The notes: a model not told the origin generated them from the letters alone. 64,000 nucleotides of DNA from Microvirga sp. ACRRW (GCF_022346925.1 NZ_JAKRNJ010000004.1:124001-188000); one strand, 5' to 3'. Shown: positions 1-9,170, counted from the first letter of the stretch. A program made the numbers and translations.

Positions 1-642
1 GAGTTCGCCGAGACGCATCAGACCATCGTTCTGGCCCCGTTGTTCCCCTGCGGGATCGTGATCCCGGGCGACATGCACAACTACAAGCGCATCCTTTTCG
101 AGGGCATCCGCTACGATCTGATCCTGCTGTCAATGGTCGAAGAGATCTCCGCGCTTTATCGAATCCGCGGCGACAAGTTTCTGCTGCACGGATTTTCCGG
201 CGGCGGGCAATTCGCGCACCGCTTTTTCTACCTTCACCCAGAACGGCTTGCTGGCGTGTCAATCGGCGCACCAGGGAGCGTAACGCTCCTGGACGACAAT
301 AAGCCCTGGTGGGTGGGTACCGGTGGAATGGAGGAAATGTTCGGCCACGCACCGAACATCGACGCCATGCGCCGCGTGCCGGTGCAGATGGTGATCGGCG
401 GTGACGACATTGAGACTTGGGATATCATTGTCGCTGAAAATTCGAGCAGCTGGATGGAAGGCATAAACGACAGTGGTGCGAACCGCATCGAGCGGTTGCG
501 TCGGCTGGAGAGCAACTTCCTGACACACGGCATTGCCGTGCGCTTCGATGTCGTGCCCGGCGTGATGCATGTAGGCTCTCAGATGCACCCGGCCGTCCAA
601 GCCTTCTTTTCCAGTCTTCTGTCGGGATCCAGAAACGGCTGA
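1..642 (+). CDS. alpha/beta hydrolase, 5'-truncated by window edge
   Basis: The reading frame is open from base 1 and ends at a TGA at 640-642, so the gene starts outside the window. The visible 213 residues contain a nucleophile elbow of the G-x-S-x-G type (HGFSGGGQ, serine about residue 65) followed by a helix (FAHRFFYLHPERL). A late GVMHVGS segment is a good candidate for the catalytic histidine. This matches the serine-hydrolase fold of esterases and depolymerase-like enzymes. The substrate cannot be read from the sequence. The gene runs in the same direction as the D-amino-acid dehydrogenase 150 bases downstream, but nothing links them functionally. Family call is firm; exact activity unknown. 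Confidence 0.75.
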   Translation, partial: EFAETHQTIVLAPLFPCGIVIPGDMHNYKRILFEGIRYDLILLSMVEEISALYRIRGDKFLLHGFSGGGQFAHRFFYLHPERLAGVSIGAPGSVTLLDDNKPWWVGTGGMEEMFGHAPNIDAMRRVPVQMVIGGDDIETWDIIVAENSSSWMEGINDSGANRIERLRRLESNFLTHGIAVRFDVVPGVMHVGSQMHPAVQAFFSSLLSGSRNG

Positions 643-791
643 TCATTAGCCTCTCATTCTGTTGCCAACGAAGCGTTTGGTGGAATGCCCCATTCCTTCG
701 GGATTTTCCCGAGATGGAAGCATTTCGTCGACCTCACTAGTTAGGCCGCGGCTACCACCATTAATGCATCCGTTCTTGAGGGGCACAAATC

Positions 792-2072
792 ATGCGTATT
801 CTCGTTCTCGGCAGCGGCGTCGTCGGCGTCACGTCGGCCTATTATCTCGCCAAGCAAGGTCATGAGGTCACGGTGGTGGACCGGCAACCTGCCGCCGGCA
901 TGGAGACGAGCTTTGCCAACGCAGGACAGATCTCGCCGGGCTACTCCGCTCCATGGGCCGCACCAGGAATTCCGATCAAGGCCATGAAATGGCTGATGAT
1001 GAAGCATCGCCCGCTGGTGCTCTGGCCGCGTCCCGAGATGCGCCTTTGGGGATGGCTTGCTCATATGCTGGCCAACTGCACCGAGGATGCTTATCGGCGC
1101 AACAAGAGCCGAATGGTCGCTCTCGCCGAGTACAGCCGGGATTGCCTGCGCGAGCTGCGACAGGAGACGGGTATCACCTACGACCACCGGGAGAAGGGAC
1201 TCCTTCAACTCTTCCGCACACAAAAGCAACTTGATGGGATCGGCGAAGACACGACCGTTCTCGATGCCTATGGCGTTCCCTACGAGATCCTGGATCCAGC
1301 CGGATGCGTGAGCGTGGAACCGGCTCTGAATCTCGTCCAGAGCAAGGTGGCAGGCGGCTTGCGTCTTCTCGGTGACGAGACCGGGGACGCCTACCTGTTC
1401 ACGCAGCGACTGGCCGTGATCGCTGAGCGGATGGGAGTGCGATTCCGCTATGGAACAACCATCCAGAAGCTGCTCATCGAAGGCGAGCGGATCTCCGGCG
1501 TGCTGGTGAACGGTGGAGAGGTCCTCAGGGCCGATACCTATGTGGCGGCCATGGGCAGCTACACTCCCCAACTGCTCAAGCCACTGGGGATCCATCTGCC
1601 GGTCTATCCGGTAAAGGGCTATTCCCTGACGATGCCCATCGTGAACCCCGATGCGGCACCCGTCTCGACGGTGATGGACGAGACCTACAAGGTCGGAATC
1701 ACGCGCCTGGGCGACCGTATCCGCATCGGCGGCACAGCAGAGCTGGCCGGCTTCAGCCAGCGCCTCAGGACGCCGCGGAGAGCGACGCTGGAGCACTCCG
1801 TCACCGACCTGTTCCCGCAAGGTGGCGACGTCAGGCAGGCCAGTTTTTGGACGGGCCTAAGGCCGATGACGCCGGACGGTACGCCAGTGGTGGGCTCAAC
1901 GCGTTACGGGAACCTCTATACGAATACTGGTCACGGCACATTAGGATGGACAATGGCCTGCGGCTCCGGCCGCCTGCTCGCCGACCTGATCTCCGGCAGG
2001 GCTCCAGAGATTTCTCACTCGGATCTCACAGGCGACAGATATCGGAAAGAGTGGCGCTTCCATCCTGCATAA
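792..2072 (+). CDS. dadA: D-amino-acid dehydrogenase (FAD-dependent, DadA family)
   Basis: The 426-residue protein opens with an ADP-binding Rossmann motif ([17 protein letters not shown], residues 7-23) and an acidic strand end (VVDR), as in the DAO/DadA flavoprotein family. It has the family's full length. The C-terminal FAD signature is present ([14 protein letters not shown], then [16 protein letters not shown]). DadA enzymes oxidise D-amino acids to 2-oxo acids plus ammonia and pass electrons to the respiratory chain at the inner membrane. The ATG at 792 follows a GAGGGG ribosome site. The D-serine ammonia-lyase and peptide-uptake operon at 7.8-16.3 kb makes a shared D-amino-acid theme plausible, but the two loci are separated by other genes. 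Confidence 0.88.
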   Translation: MRILVLGSGVVGVTSAYYLAKQGHEVTVVDRQPAAGMETSFANAGQISPGYSAPWAAPGIPIKAMKWLMMKHRPLVLWPRPEMRLWGWLAHMLANCTEDAYRRNKSRMVALAEYSRDCLRELRQETGITYDHREKGLLQLFRTQKQLDGIGEDTTVLDAYGVPYEILDPAGCVSVEPALNLVQSKVAGGLRLLGDETGDAYLFTQRLAVIAERMGVRFRYGTTIQKLLIEGERISGVLVNGGEVLRADTYVAAMGSYTPQLLKPLGIHLPVYPVKGYSLTMPIVNPDAAPVSTVMDETYKVGITRLGDRIRIGGTAELAGFSQRLRTPRRATLEHSVTDLFPQGGDVRQASFWTGLRPMTPDGTPVVGSTRYGNLYTNTGHGTLGWTMACGSGRLLADLISGRAPEISHSDLTGDRYRKEWRFHPA

Positions 2073-2116
2073 CGTGCGAGGGGCTCAACCTCAGAACCCT
2101 GCTCCACCCATCTGAC

Positions 2117-2307
2117 TTCCCTGTTTAGCTAAACTCTTTCCCTGTTATCTTGCATAGCTTTGACAAGCCAAGATACTAATCTTGTTATGCAATTCCAAAG
2201 CAATGCTTGGTAGAGTCTGAGCCAAATGAACGAACTTCCCAGTATTTTGGCTGAGAACAGGGAACGCGACTGGAGACAGGTTCGCAGGTGACTACCTCCA
2301 CCGCCAT
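2117..2307. repeat. repetitive intergenic element with TTCCCTGTT 9-mers
   Basis: Downstream of dadA the 9-mer TTCCCTGTT occurs at 2117-2125 and 2138-2146, and in inverted orientation at 2256-2264. A small dyad, CAAGAT-acta-ATCTTG, lies at 2169-2184. The last part, 2271-2307, is a near copy of 25454-25489 in this window. The stretch has no credible reading frame. It looks like a non-coding repeat left between genes. Confidence 0.45.
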
Positions 2308-2334
2308 TATCTAATCCATCGCGAACGATCAGTT

Positions 2335-2690
2335 TCAGATTTCGCGCCAAGCCCGCGAGCGCACGAAATGCCGGCGTGTTCGCAGGGCAGAGGCACAACC
2401 GCCACGCGTTGTTCGGCCGGGTTGCACCTTTAGAACAAGCCTGTCCCTGACACCGATCAGCTGCGAGTAGCCCCCGAGTTTAGGGCTTGGAATATCTGAC
2501 ATCGGGAAGTCGTCCAAATCTGTGAAATGATGTGCGCGGCGCTGCTCCTTGCCATCTTCACAGGAGATGCAGCATTGGCAGCTCTCACCCACGCAGCCGA
2601 TGTCCACTATGTCACCGAGCTTGAGCTTGGTTATTTCACTGCCGACCGGGCGCACGTATTCAACGATATTCGTGGCCAGATACGCAGAGG
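2335..2690 (-). pseudogene. decayed zinc alcohol dehydrogenase fragment (YahK/AdhC-like)
   Basis: Minus-strand codons from about 2655 to 2410 read VGSEITKLKLGDIVDIGC, then a Cys-x-x-Cys-C-x-x-C metal-lobe remnant (ESCQCCISC), then GGYSQLIGVRDRLVLKV. This is the structural-zinc region of NADP-dependent cinnamyl-alcohol-type dehydrogenases. Just upstream the expected SGHE is present, but in another frame (about 2672-2685). Downstream a match to the LLCAGIT stretch (LPCEHAGIS) appears in a third frame. There is no start, no catalytic N-terminus and no cofactor domain. At least two frameshifts and loss of both ends make this a relic. Confidence 0.6.
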
Positions 2691-2719
2691 TAAGCGGTGC
2701 TGCTCCATTTCGCGTGGAC

Positions 2720-2985
2720 CTAAAGTATCGTGCGTATAAGCGGCCCAGGTTTTGCGCGTGAACAATGCTCTTGTTCAGAGAGAGAGCATGGGATGGAGAC
2801 GCTCAAGTCCCCTTGCACGTGTGCCGTCTCAAGGATCCGAACGGCGGTGTCCGATCCCTTGTGGAAAGGCGAATATCTCACGACGAGACGTACCTCATTC
2901 GGGTAGCCCGCCATGATCTGCTTCACGATGGGATAGAAAGCGCGGCATGCTCGCAGGGCGGATCGAAATGACGCTCGCTGATAGC
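2720..2985 (-). pseudogene. decayed DsbA/thioredoxin-fold protein fragment
   Basis: On the minus strand the codons before 2940 read FDPPCEHAA. After a frameshift at about 2938 they continue FYPIVKQIMAGYPNEVRLVV and RYSPFHKGSDTAVRILETA. This is the pattern around the active-site cysteine of DsbA-family proteins (FDPACxxCRAFYPIVKQ...). The second active-site cysteine is gone (CEHAA), and the signal peptide and C-terminal half are missing or shifted. It lies directly upstream of the alcohol-dehydrogenase relic on the same strand, so the two may once have formed an operon. Confidence 0.6.
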
Positions 2986-3136
2986 TGCGACATTCCGTGC
3001 AAGCAACAAGGCAGGCAAATCCTGGAACGAACCGGGGTGCGACTTGTTAACTCTCGTTTAACTTTCGCCTTGAGATTGCCCAATCCGCCATGTCAGGTTT
3101 GATGAACAAATCCTTAACGACATCGCGGTGGGGGCA

Positions 3137-3796
3137 ATGCGGCATCCTTTCTTCGGGCTTCTGAACGTTCGGCCTTTTTCCAAGGTCGTCGGCTGTTTCA
3201 GCCTTGCCGTTCTCGCACTCGCTGCAAGCCCCAGCGTTCAGGCCCAAACCGTCGCTGCCCTTCCCGGTCTCTCGAATCCTGTCGCCCAAGTCGGCGTCGC
3301 CAAGCCGATCATGGGTTGGGTTCGCTTCTGCGAGCAGAATCCAGCCGAGTGCAGTGTCGATACTTCCGAGCCCGCCAGCATCCAACTGACCGCGAAAGAC
3401 TGGCAAACGCTCCAGCGCGTCAACCGTCAGGTGAACGCCGGCGTCAAAGCCAAGACGGATAAAGACCATTGGGGCGTCGAGGATCGCTGGGATTTCGCCG
3501 AGGACGGCTACGGCGATTGCGAGGATTACCAGCTCCTGAAACGCAGGAAGCTGGTCGAGGCGGGCTTTCCCCGTCGCGCCTTGCGGATGACCGTCGTGAT
3601 CGACGAGGAAGGCGCAGGCCACGCGGTCATGATGGTGCGCACCAACCGCGGCGACTTCATTCTCGACAACAAGAGAAACATCATTCTGCCCTGGCACAAG
3701 ACAGGCTACACTTACATCAAGCGTGAAGGCGACGATGGTGCTACATGGGCCTCCCTCGGCGGTCAGGTGTCGCCGACCATGACGGCGAACCAGTAA
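3137..3796 (+). CDS. BTLCP-family transglutaminase-like cysteine peptidase
   Basis: The protein has about 219 residues with a signal peptide (FSKVVGCFSLAVLALAASPSVQAQ), so it is exported to the periplasm. The papain-like triad region is clear: YGDCEDYQLLKRRKL (catalytic Cys), GHAVMMVRT (His) and FILDNKRNIILPW (Asp). This defines the bacterial transglutaminase-like cysteine proteinase family. Some relatives, such as LapG, process surface adhesins; a link to the RTX protein at 33 kb is possible but unsupported by position. I prefer the ATG at 3137, preceded by GGTGGGGG, over the in-frame GTG at 3128. It stands alone and is convergent with the methyltransferase-like gene at 3830. Confidence 0.85.
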   Translation: MRHPFFGLLNVRPFSKVVGCFSLAVLALAASPSVQAQTVAALPGLSNPVAQVGVAKPIMGWVRFCEQNPAECSVDTSEPASIQLTAKDWQTLQRVNRQVNAGVKAKTDKDHWGVEDRWDFAEDGYGDCEDYQLLKRRKLVEAGFPRRALRMTVVIDEEGAGHAVMMVRTNRGDFILDNKRNIILPWHKTGYTYIKREGDDGATWASLGGQVSPTMTANQ

Positions 3797-3829
3797 GCGT
3801 CGGCACGAACGGCGCGCCATGCGTTCCCG

Positions 3830-4429
3830 CTAGAAGATGAGCCAGCGCGGCACCGTGCTGCGATATCGACCATAGTCCGCGCCGTGCATACGCAGCAGAT
3901 GTTCTTCCTCCATGCGGATCTGCACTGAGAATGCGATCCAGGCCGTAGCGAGGAGTGCCGCCGTGACAGCCGTTGGAGCTGTGAGGAACGCACCGAGGAT
4001 GACCGCCATCATGCCGAGGAATGTCGGGTTTCGCGACCATGCGAACAGGCCCGTCGTGACGAGCCCGGTCTGTTCCGCGTCGAGACCGATACGCCATGCA
4101 AGACCCATCCGCACTTGAGCGGCGACGATCACGATGCTGCCCGCTGCCATGATGATCAACCCACCCCAGCCGACGGCGGGTTGGACCAAGACTGAAATTT
4201 CACCCACCATTCTGTCGGCCTCGGGCCATGCCATCCGCACGAGAAGGAAGATAAACAGGATCGCGCCGCCGACACGATAAACCCGTCCCACGAAATCGTG
4301 GGCACTGTCGCTTGCGCCGAACTTGTTCGGCGAATGTGCGAGATGCTTCTCGACCCGGCGTGTCAGCAGCGCGAAGATCACACCAAGAGTAACGAGCTGC
4401 AAAACGGGAAGAATGGCGGGTGGCATCAT
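3830..4429 (-). CDS. isoprenylcysteine carboxylmethyltransferase (ICMT)-family membrane protein
   Basis: The 199-residue polytopic membrane protein ends with the ICMT/PEMT signature: GLFAWSRNPTFLGMMAVILGAFL (residues about 129-151), then RMEEEHLLRMHGADYGRYRSTVPRWL. These segments bind S-adenosylmethionine in the family. Bacterial members are membrane methyltransferases of mostly unknown substrate. The ATG overlaps the lspA stop by 4 bases (ATGA), so the gene is translationally coupled to lspA and the metal ATPase. That places it third in the metal-efflux operon. Its role there is not established. Confidence 0.82.
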   Translation of the reverse strand: MMPPAILPVLQLVTLGVIFALLTRRVEKHLAHSPNKFGASDSAHDFVGRVYRVGGAILFIFLLVRMAWPEADRMVGEISVLVQPAVGWGGLIIMAAGSIVIVAAQVRMGLAWRIGLDAEQTGLVTTGLFAWSRNPTFLGMMAVILGAFLTAPTAVTAALLATAWIAFSVQIRMEEEHLLRMHGADYGRYRSTVPRWLIF

Positions 4430-4920
4430 GCTGCCTCAGAGCGTCGCCACGCTCCGATGGCGAAGCTGCCGGCCACGAGCCAAAGCGCGCCGAACGTGAT
4501 GGCGATATCGGCTCCGTTGAAGGCGGGCCAGTGGTATCCGGCCGCATGAAGGTCGATGAAATCCGTCACCATACCGTCCTTGACGCGATCAATCAGATTG
4601 CCGAGCGCGCCGGCCAGAATGAGCGCAAGTGCCGCACTCTCACTCCGGCTCCGTGTCGTGAGGCTCCACACCGCCACGCCAATGGAGATGATTGCGCTCA
4701 CGCCGATCAACACGAATACGCCCCATGTCTCGTCAGCCGGCAAGAGACCGAAGCTAATGCCTCGGTTGAAGCCGAGCCTTAAGTTGGCGAACGGTAGGAT
4801 GTCATAAACCTCGCCCGGCACCAAGAATGACCGGGCAAGAGCTTTGGTGGCCTGATCGAGCAGCACGACGGGCAGCGTTACGGCAAGGAGACGGCGGATC
4901 CTTCTCACCAATGTCATCAC
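4426..4920 (-). CDS. lspA: signal peptidase II (lipoprotein signal peptidase)
   Basis: The protein has 164 residues, normal for LspA, with four membrane segments. The two aspartate motifs are present: GNLIDRVKDGMVTDFID (Asp about 120) and FNGADIAIT (Asp about 138), the catalytic pair of this aspartic peptidase. LspA removes lipoprotein signal peptides in the inner membrane. It overlaps the upstream ATPase stop by 4 bases. An LspA copy inside a metal-ATPase operon recalls PbrC of lead-resistance operons, so this may be a dedicated accessory copy rather than the housekeeping enzyme. No ileS or other usual lspA neighbour is present. Confidence 0.9.
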   Translation of the reverse strand: MMTLVRRIRRLLAVTLPVVLLDQATKALARSFLVPGEVYDILPFANLRLGFNRGISFGLLPADETWGVFVLIGVSAIISIGVAVWSLTTRSRSESAALALILAGALGNLIDRVKDGMVTDFIDLHAAGYHWPAFNGADIAITFGALWLVAGSFAIGAWRRSEAA

Positions 4921-7175
4921 GTCCGCCCGCCTGCTGCGAGCAGGCGCATGGCATTGGCCGTGACCAGCACTGTGGCACCCGTATCGGCCAGGATCGCGGG
5001 CCAGAGGCCCGTGATGCCGAGAATGGTCGTGACCAGGAATACGGCCTTGAGACCGAGCGCGATGGTGATGTTCTGGCGGATATTGGCCATGGTATCGCGC
5101 GACAGGCGGATCATGCGGGCGATGTCGAGCACGCGTCCGTGCAGCACGGCGGCATCGGCAGTCTCAAGCGCCACGTCCGTACCGCCGCCCATGGCAATGC
5201 CGATATCGGCTGCGGCAAGCGCAGGCGCATCGTTGATGCCGTCGCCCACCTTGGCGACCTTCTCGCCCTTGGCCTGAAGTTCGCGCACGATCTTTTGCTT
5301 GTCTTGTGGCAACAGCTCGGCATGCGGCTCAATGCCGAGCCCGGCAGCGATGGCGGCGGCCGTGCGGCTGTTGTCGCCGGTCAGCATCACGGCGCCAACA
5401 CCTGCCTGCTTCAGCGCGTCGAGACCTTCCTTGGCATCGTCGCGCGGCTCGTCGCGCATGGCGATCAAGCCGGCGACCTGATCGCCTGCCAGCAGCACGG
5501 AAACCGTCTTGCCTTCGTCGTTCAACGCGGTGATGCGCGCCGTCTGTTCCGCGGTCAGCGCCACCCAATCAGCAACAGCCTTGGGCGAGCCGAGAAAGAG
5601 CGCCACACCACCGACTCGGCCTCTCACGCCTTTGCCACCGACTGCGCCTGCATCCGCAGCAGGCGGGACAGGAACATTCGCTTCCGCAGCCTTGGCCAGG
5701 ATGGCGGCGGCAAGCGGATGGCTCGATCCGGTCTCGAGTGCGGCTGCCAGCGACAGCACCTCGCGCTCGGAGCGTGCAACCGAAATCACGTCCGTCACCT
5801 TCGGCTTGCCCTCAGTGAGCGTCCCGGTCTTGTCGAGGGCCGCTACCGTAATCTTGCCGAGGTTCTCCAGCACAGCACCGCCCTTCATCAGCAGGCCACG
5901 CCGCGCACCCGCCGACAGGCCGGCGGCAATGGCGGCAGGCGTCGAGATGACGAGCGCGCAGGGGCAACCGATCAACAGGATCGCCAGACCCTTGTAGATC
6001 CATTCACCCCAGAGTTCGCCCAGAAGCAGCGGCGGCACGATGGCGGTCAGCGCGCCGACGACGAGGACGGCAGGCGTGTAATAGCGCGAAAAGCGGTCGA
6101 TGAAGCGCTCGGTCGGCGCCTTGCTCTCCTGCGCTTCCTCGACGAGGCGCACGATGCGCGCGATGGTGTTGTCCTGCGCCGCCGCCGTGACGCGTATGCG
6201 CAGCGCTCCGTCGGCGTTGATCGTGCCGGCGAAGACGGTGTCCTCCGGTTCCTTGCGCTTGGGCGTGCTCTCGCCCGTCACTGGAGCCTCGTCGATAGCG
6301 CTCTCACCCTCGACGATAACACCATCGGCGGGAATGCGATCACCGGGCCGCACGAGGATAATGGAGCCCACCGTGAGGCTCTCGGCCTGGACCTCCTCGG
6401 TCTTGCCGTCCCGCTCAAGCAAAGCGGTTTTGGGCACCAGCTTGGTCAGGTTCTGGATGCTGGCCCGCGCACGGCCTGCGGCGACACCTTCCAGAAGCTC
6501 GCCGACGAGGAACAGGAAGACGACCGCTGCCGCCTCCTCGGTCGCGCCGATGATCACCGCGCCGACAGCGGCAATCGTCATCAGCATCTCGATGGAGAAC
6601 GGCGTGCCGAAGCGCGCCGCCACAATGGCGCGTCGGGCAATCGGCACGAGGCCCACGCCCATGGCGGCGATGAAGGCCCAGCGCTCCGTTTCGGGCGCGA
6701 TCTGCCCAATGACATAGGCTGCGACCAAAGCCAGGCCGCAGGAAACCGTGAGAATCCCGCGCGAACTCTTCCACCAGGGGCCTTCGCTCGGACCATGATC
6801 GTGCAGATGGCCATGCAGGCTGGCGGTCGCCTCGTCTTCGTGAGCGTGCTCGCCATGATCATGCTGGTGCGCCCCAAGTTGGGAAGCCGATGCATCCGCC
6901 GGTCCTTGGCCTGTCACCTTGAAACCGAGCGTACCGATCTGCTTGGCAAGCGCGGTCGTGATCACCGTGTCGTCATGAGCGACGGTTACCGTTCCGGCCG
7001 AAACCGAAACGTTCACCTCCGCCACCCCCGGCACACGCCGCAGGGCATTGTCGATCTTGGTCGCGCACGAGGCGCAATCCATGCCGGACACCCGGTAGCG
7101 GGTGCGCTGTCCCTTTGAAAGCTCGGCTGTGGGTTGATCCTCGGAGCCACTGGGCAGATCGCAAGCGCTACGCAT
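4917..7175 (-). CDS. Zn/Cd/Pb-translocating P1B-type ATPase (CadA/ZntA/PbrA-like)
   Basis: The 752-residue pump starts with an HMA domain (SGMDCASC, Cys34 and Cys37) and a histidine-rich linker (about residues 103-128, many HxH pairs), fitting divalent soft-metal binding. The core is complete: TGES actuator loop, IGCPCALVIS transmembrane CPC motif, DKTGTLTEGKP phosphorylation site, SSHPLAAAI nucleotide-binding motif and GDGINDAPALAAAD hinge. It exports Zn(II), Cd(II) or Pb(II) from the cytoplasm. It is first in an operon with lspA and the ICMT-like gene, and divergent from a MerR regulator whose operator sits in its promoter. Which metal induces it cannot be told from sequence. Confidence 0.93.
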   Translation of the reverse strand: MRSACDLPSGSEDQPTAELSKGQRTRYRVSGMDCASCATKIDNALRRVPGVAEVNVSVSAGTVTVAHDDTVITTALAKQIGTLGFKVTGQGPADASASQLGAHQHDHGEHAHEDEATASLHGHLHDHGPSEGPWWKSSRGILTVSCGLALVAAYVIGQIAPETERWAFIAAMGVGLVPIARRAIVAARFGTPFSIEMLMTIAAVGAVIIGATEEAAAVVFLFLVGELLEGVAAGRARASIQNLTKLVPKTALLERDGKTEEVQAESLTVGSIILVRPGDRIPADGVIVEGESAIDEAPVTGESTPKRKEPEDTVFAGTINADGALRIRVTAAAQDNTIARIVRLVEEAQESKAPTERFIDRFSRYYTPAVLVVGALTAIVPPLLLGELWGEWIYKGLAILLIGCPCALVISTPAAIAAGLSAGARRGLLMKGGAVLENLGKITVAALDKTGTLTEGKPKVTDVISVARSEREVLSLAAALETGSSHPLAAAILAKAAEANVPVPPAADAGAVGGKGVRGRVGGVALFLGSPKAVADWVALTAEQTARITALNDEGKTVSVLLAGDQVAGLIAMRDEPRDDAKEGLDALKQAGVGAVMLTGDNSRTAAAIAAGLGIEPHAELLPQDKQKIVRELQAKGEKVAKVGDGINDAPALAAADIGIAMGGGTDVALETADAAVLHGRVLDIARMIRLSRDTMANIRQNITIALGLKAVFLVTTILGITGLWPAILADTGATVLVTANAMRLLAAGGRT

Positions 7176-7205
7176 CGCAAAACCTCTTCACATCGATTCG
7201 CGCAG

Positions 7206-7236
7206 ACCTTACATGCTCTAGCGGCTAGAGGTTCAA
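7206..7236 (-). promoter_or_regulatory. MerR-type promoter/operator of the metal ATPase operon
   Basis: Read toward the ATPase gene there is a -35 TTGAAC (7231-7236) and a -10 TAAGGT (7206-7211) with an over-long 19-base spacer. The spacer holds a perfect dyad, CTCTAG-CCG-CTAGAG (7216-7230). A 19-base spacer carrying the operator is the hallmark of MerR-activated promoters, where bound metal makes the regulator twist the DNA. The same site probably autoregulates merR at 7249. Confidence 0.85.
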
Positions 7237-7248
7237 GAGGTTTTTGCG

Positions 7249-7665
7249 ATGGAACTCGCGATTGGCGAACTGTCCCGGCAAACGGGGGTGAAGGTACCCA
7301 CCATCCGCTACTATGAGCAGATCGGCCTTCTGGCCGCGCCGACTCGGACAGAAGGGCAACAGCGGCGGTATGGGTCGAGCGATGTCCGCCGGCTCAATTT
7401 CATCCGCCATGCCAGGGAACTGGGCTTCGAAGTCGAGGCGATCCGGCAGTTGCTCAACCTGACCGGCGATCCAGGTCGGGCCTGCGGCGAAGTTCACGAA
7501 ATCACCAAAGCACACCTCGACGAGGTCAACGACAAGATTGCCCGCCTCACGGCACTACGCGACGAACTTGAGACCATGGTCGCCTGCGATCATCGTAGGA
7601 TCTCGGAGTGCCGGATCATCGAAGTGCTGGCCGACCACGAGAAGTGTCAACACCATCAGCACTAA
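7249..7665 (+). CDS. MerR-family metal regulator (CadR/PbrR/ZntR-like)
   Basis: The 138-residue protein has an N-terminal winged helix-turn-helix (IGELSRQTGVKVPTIRYYEQ). A dimerisation helix follows (about residues 80-115) and a metal loop. Cysteines at 79, 113 and 121 correspond to the ligand set of ZntR/CadR/PbrR. The tail is rich in Cys and His (EKCQHHQH), as in CadR. It is transcribed away from the ATPase operon, with the operator between them (7206-7236). When loaded with Zn, Cd or Pb it would activate the ATPase promoter. The choice among these metals is open. Confidence 0.9.
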   Translation: MELAIGELSRQTGVKVPTIRYYEQIGLLAAPTRTEGQQRRYGSSDVRRLNFIRHARELGFEVEAIRQLLNLTGDPGRACGEVHEITKAHLDEVNDKIARLTALRDELETMVACDHRRISECRIIEVLADHEKCQHHQH

Positions 7666-7829
7666 GTCCATAAACAGCGGCCAGTTACCCCAGACATATG
7701 GGCTTGAGTTTTCAAATCACACGCCCTCTTCCGCGTTCGAGGATTCTCCGCTTGCGCAGATATGATCCCTGTTATTCGAGCTTGGATTCTAATACCGATG
7801 CCATAGACCGTTTCATCACAGATTGATTA

Positions 7830-9170
7830 TTACATCCCGGCTCGTGCTAGGATTTTCTCGAATTCTTTTACTGGAAGCAAAGAGCCACCCGTCGTCCACA
7901 CGATGCAGGCCGAGGGAAGCTGAGCCCCCTGCGCTTTCAGTCCTCTGAGATAGGAAGCGACAGACGCAAACCCGGAAGCAGCGGAAGGCTCCAGCTTCAT
8001 TCCTGCTTCTTCGAACAAAGTTTTAACCCAGAAGAACAAGCTGTCGTCGGAGACAGTCGCTACCGCATGGACCAGAGGCTGCATGGCGCGGGCAACCAAC
8101 ATGGAAGCCTGAGGAACGGCAAGTCCGTCAGCGGCGGTTTTATTGTCAAGGCCGAAATCGTAGACGCTGACCGAGCGCTCGATCCCTGAGGCGAGTTGCA
8201 CGAGCATGCAGGGAGAGGCGACAGGTTCGACGAAGACACATTGAACAGCATCGCCGAAAATCGCCTTGAGCCCGAATGCCACCCCACCCGGTGCTCCTCC
8301 CACGCCGCAGGGGAGAAAAACGGCGAATGGGCTCCTCTCTGAGACCTCGATGCCTGCATTCTTGATCTGAGAGGCGAGATCGAGCGCTGCGGCCGAGTAG
8401 CCGAAGAACAGGAGGCGTGAGTTCTCATCGTCGATGAAATGGCAGAAGCCACGCTTCGAAGCAGAGTGACGCGCTCCGGCCACGGCTACCGAATAATCGG
8501 CCTCGTGCTCAACGACTTGAACACCGATCCTGCGCAGTCGCTCTTTCTTCCATTCCTTTGCATCGCTCGACATATGCACTTCGACATTGAAGCCGAGAGC
8601 ACGGCCGATCATGCCGACGCTGAAACCGAGATTTCCGGTGCTCCCGACCAAGAGCGTGTGCTGTGCGAACAGCGATCTTGCCGCTTCGTCCGCCAGAATA
8701 CTGTAGCCGATTCCGGGGCCAACGATCCTCTCCCGAAGCGCCAGCTCTTCCGCATAGACGAGCACCTCATAGACGCCGCCACGCGCCTTGATGGTCCCTG
8801 TCAGGGGCAGAGCATGATCTGCCTTCACAAGCACGGTCTGCGGCAAGTTCTCCGTGACGCGCATGGACAACTCGGACGATAAGGGCAGCAGAGGCGAGTC
8901 GATGCGCCCCTCGACTTCGCCGACATCCGGAAAGAGCCGAGACAGCAAGGGAGCGAAGCGGCGCCAGCGATCGGCGGCTTCCATGACCTCGGAGACTTGA
9001 AGCTCGTTTCCTTCGAGAGCCCGTAATGCCGGGAGCAAGTGGGGATTGAACCAAACCGTAGGCTCGCTGACGCGAACCTGGTCCGGAACCTCTCCACCAT
9101 GAAATTCCTTCACGTTCTGATACCGAGAATGGGGCATGCTTTTCATCAAGTTTCGATTGTCGTCATTCAC
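7830..9170 (-). CDS. dsdA: D-serine ammonia-lyase (D-serine dehydratase)
   Basis: The 446-residue protein is a full-length fold-type II PLP enzyme. The Schiff-base lysine lies in [15 protein letters not shown] (Lys about 128). The phosphate-binding glycine loop is GSTGNLG (about 176-182), and the family block [14 protein letters not shown] is present. DsdA converts D-serine to pyruvate and ammonia in the cytoplasm. Its ATG overlaps the stop of dppF by 4 bases, so it is the last gene of the transporter operon and is probably co-translated. There is no DsdC-type LysR activator nearby; the XRE-cupin protein at the operon head is the likely regulator. D-threonine activity is possible. Confidence 0.88.
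   Translation of the reverse strand: MNDDNRNLMKSMPHSRYQNVKEFHGGEVPDQVRVSEPTVWFNPHLLPALRALEGNELQVSEVMEAADRWRRFAPLLSRLFPDVGEVEGRIDSPLLPLSSELSMRVTENLPQTVLVKADHALPLTGTIKARGGVYEVLVYAEELALRERIVGPGIGYSILADEAARSLFAQHTLLVGSTGNLGFSVGMIGRALGFNVEVHMSSDAKEWKKERLRRIGVQVVEHEADYSVAVAGARHSASKRGFCHFIDDENSRLLFFGYSAAALDLASQIKNAGIEVSERSPFAVFLPCGVGGAPGGVAFGLKAIFGDAVQCVFVEPVASPCMLVQLASGIERSVSVYDFGLDNKTAADGLAVPQASMLVARAMQPLVHAVATVSDDSLFFWVKTLFEEAGMKLEPSAASGFASVASYLRGLKAQGAQLPSACIVWTTGGSLLPVKEFEKILARAGM

Noticed and set aside
741-1820. 359-codon minus-strand open frame
   Set aside because: Antisense to dadA; no ribosome site and no recognisable domain.
4827-7118. 763-codon plus-strand open frame
   Set aside because: It is fully antisense to the metal ATPase, whose motifs are intact; the composition (rich in His, Arg, Gly, Asp) is a GC-rich shadow with no family resemblance.
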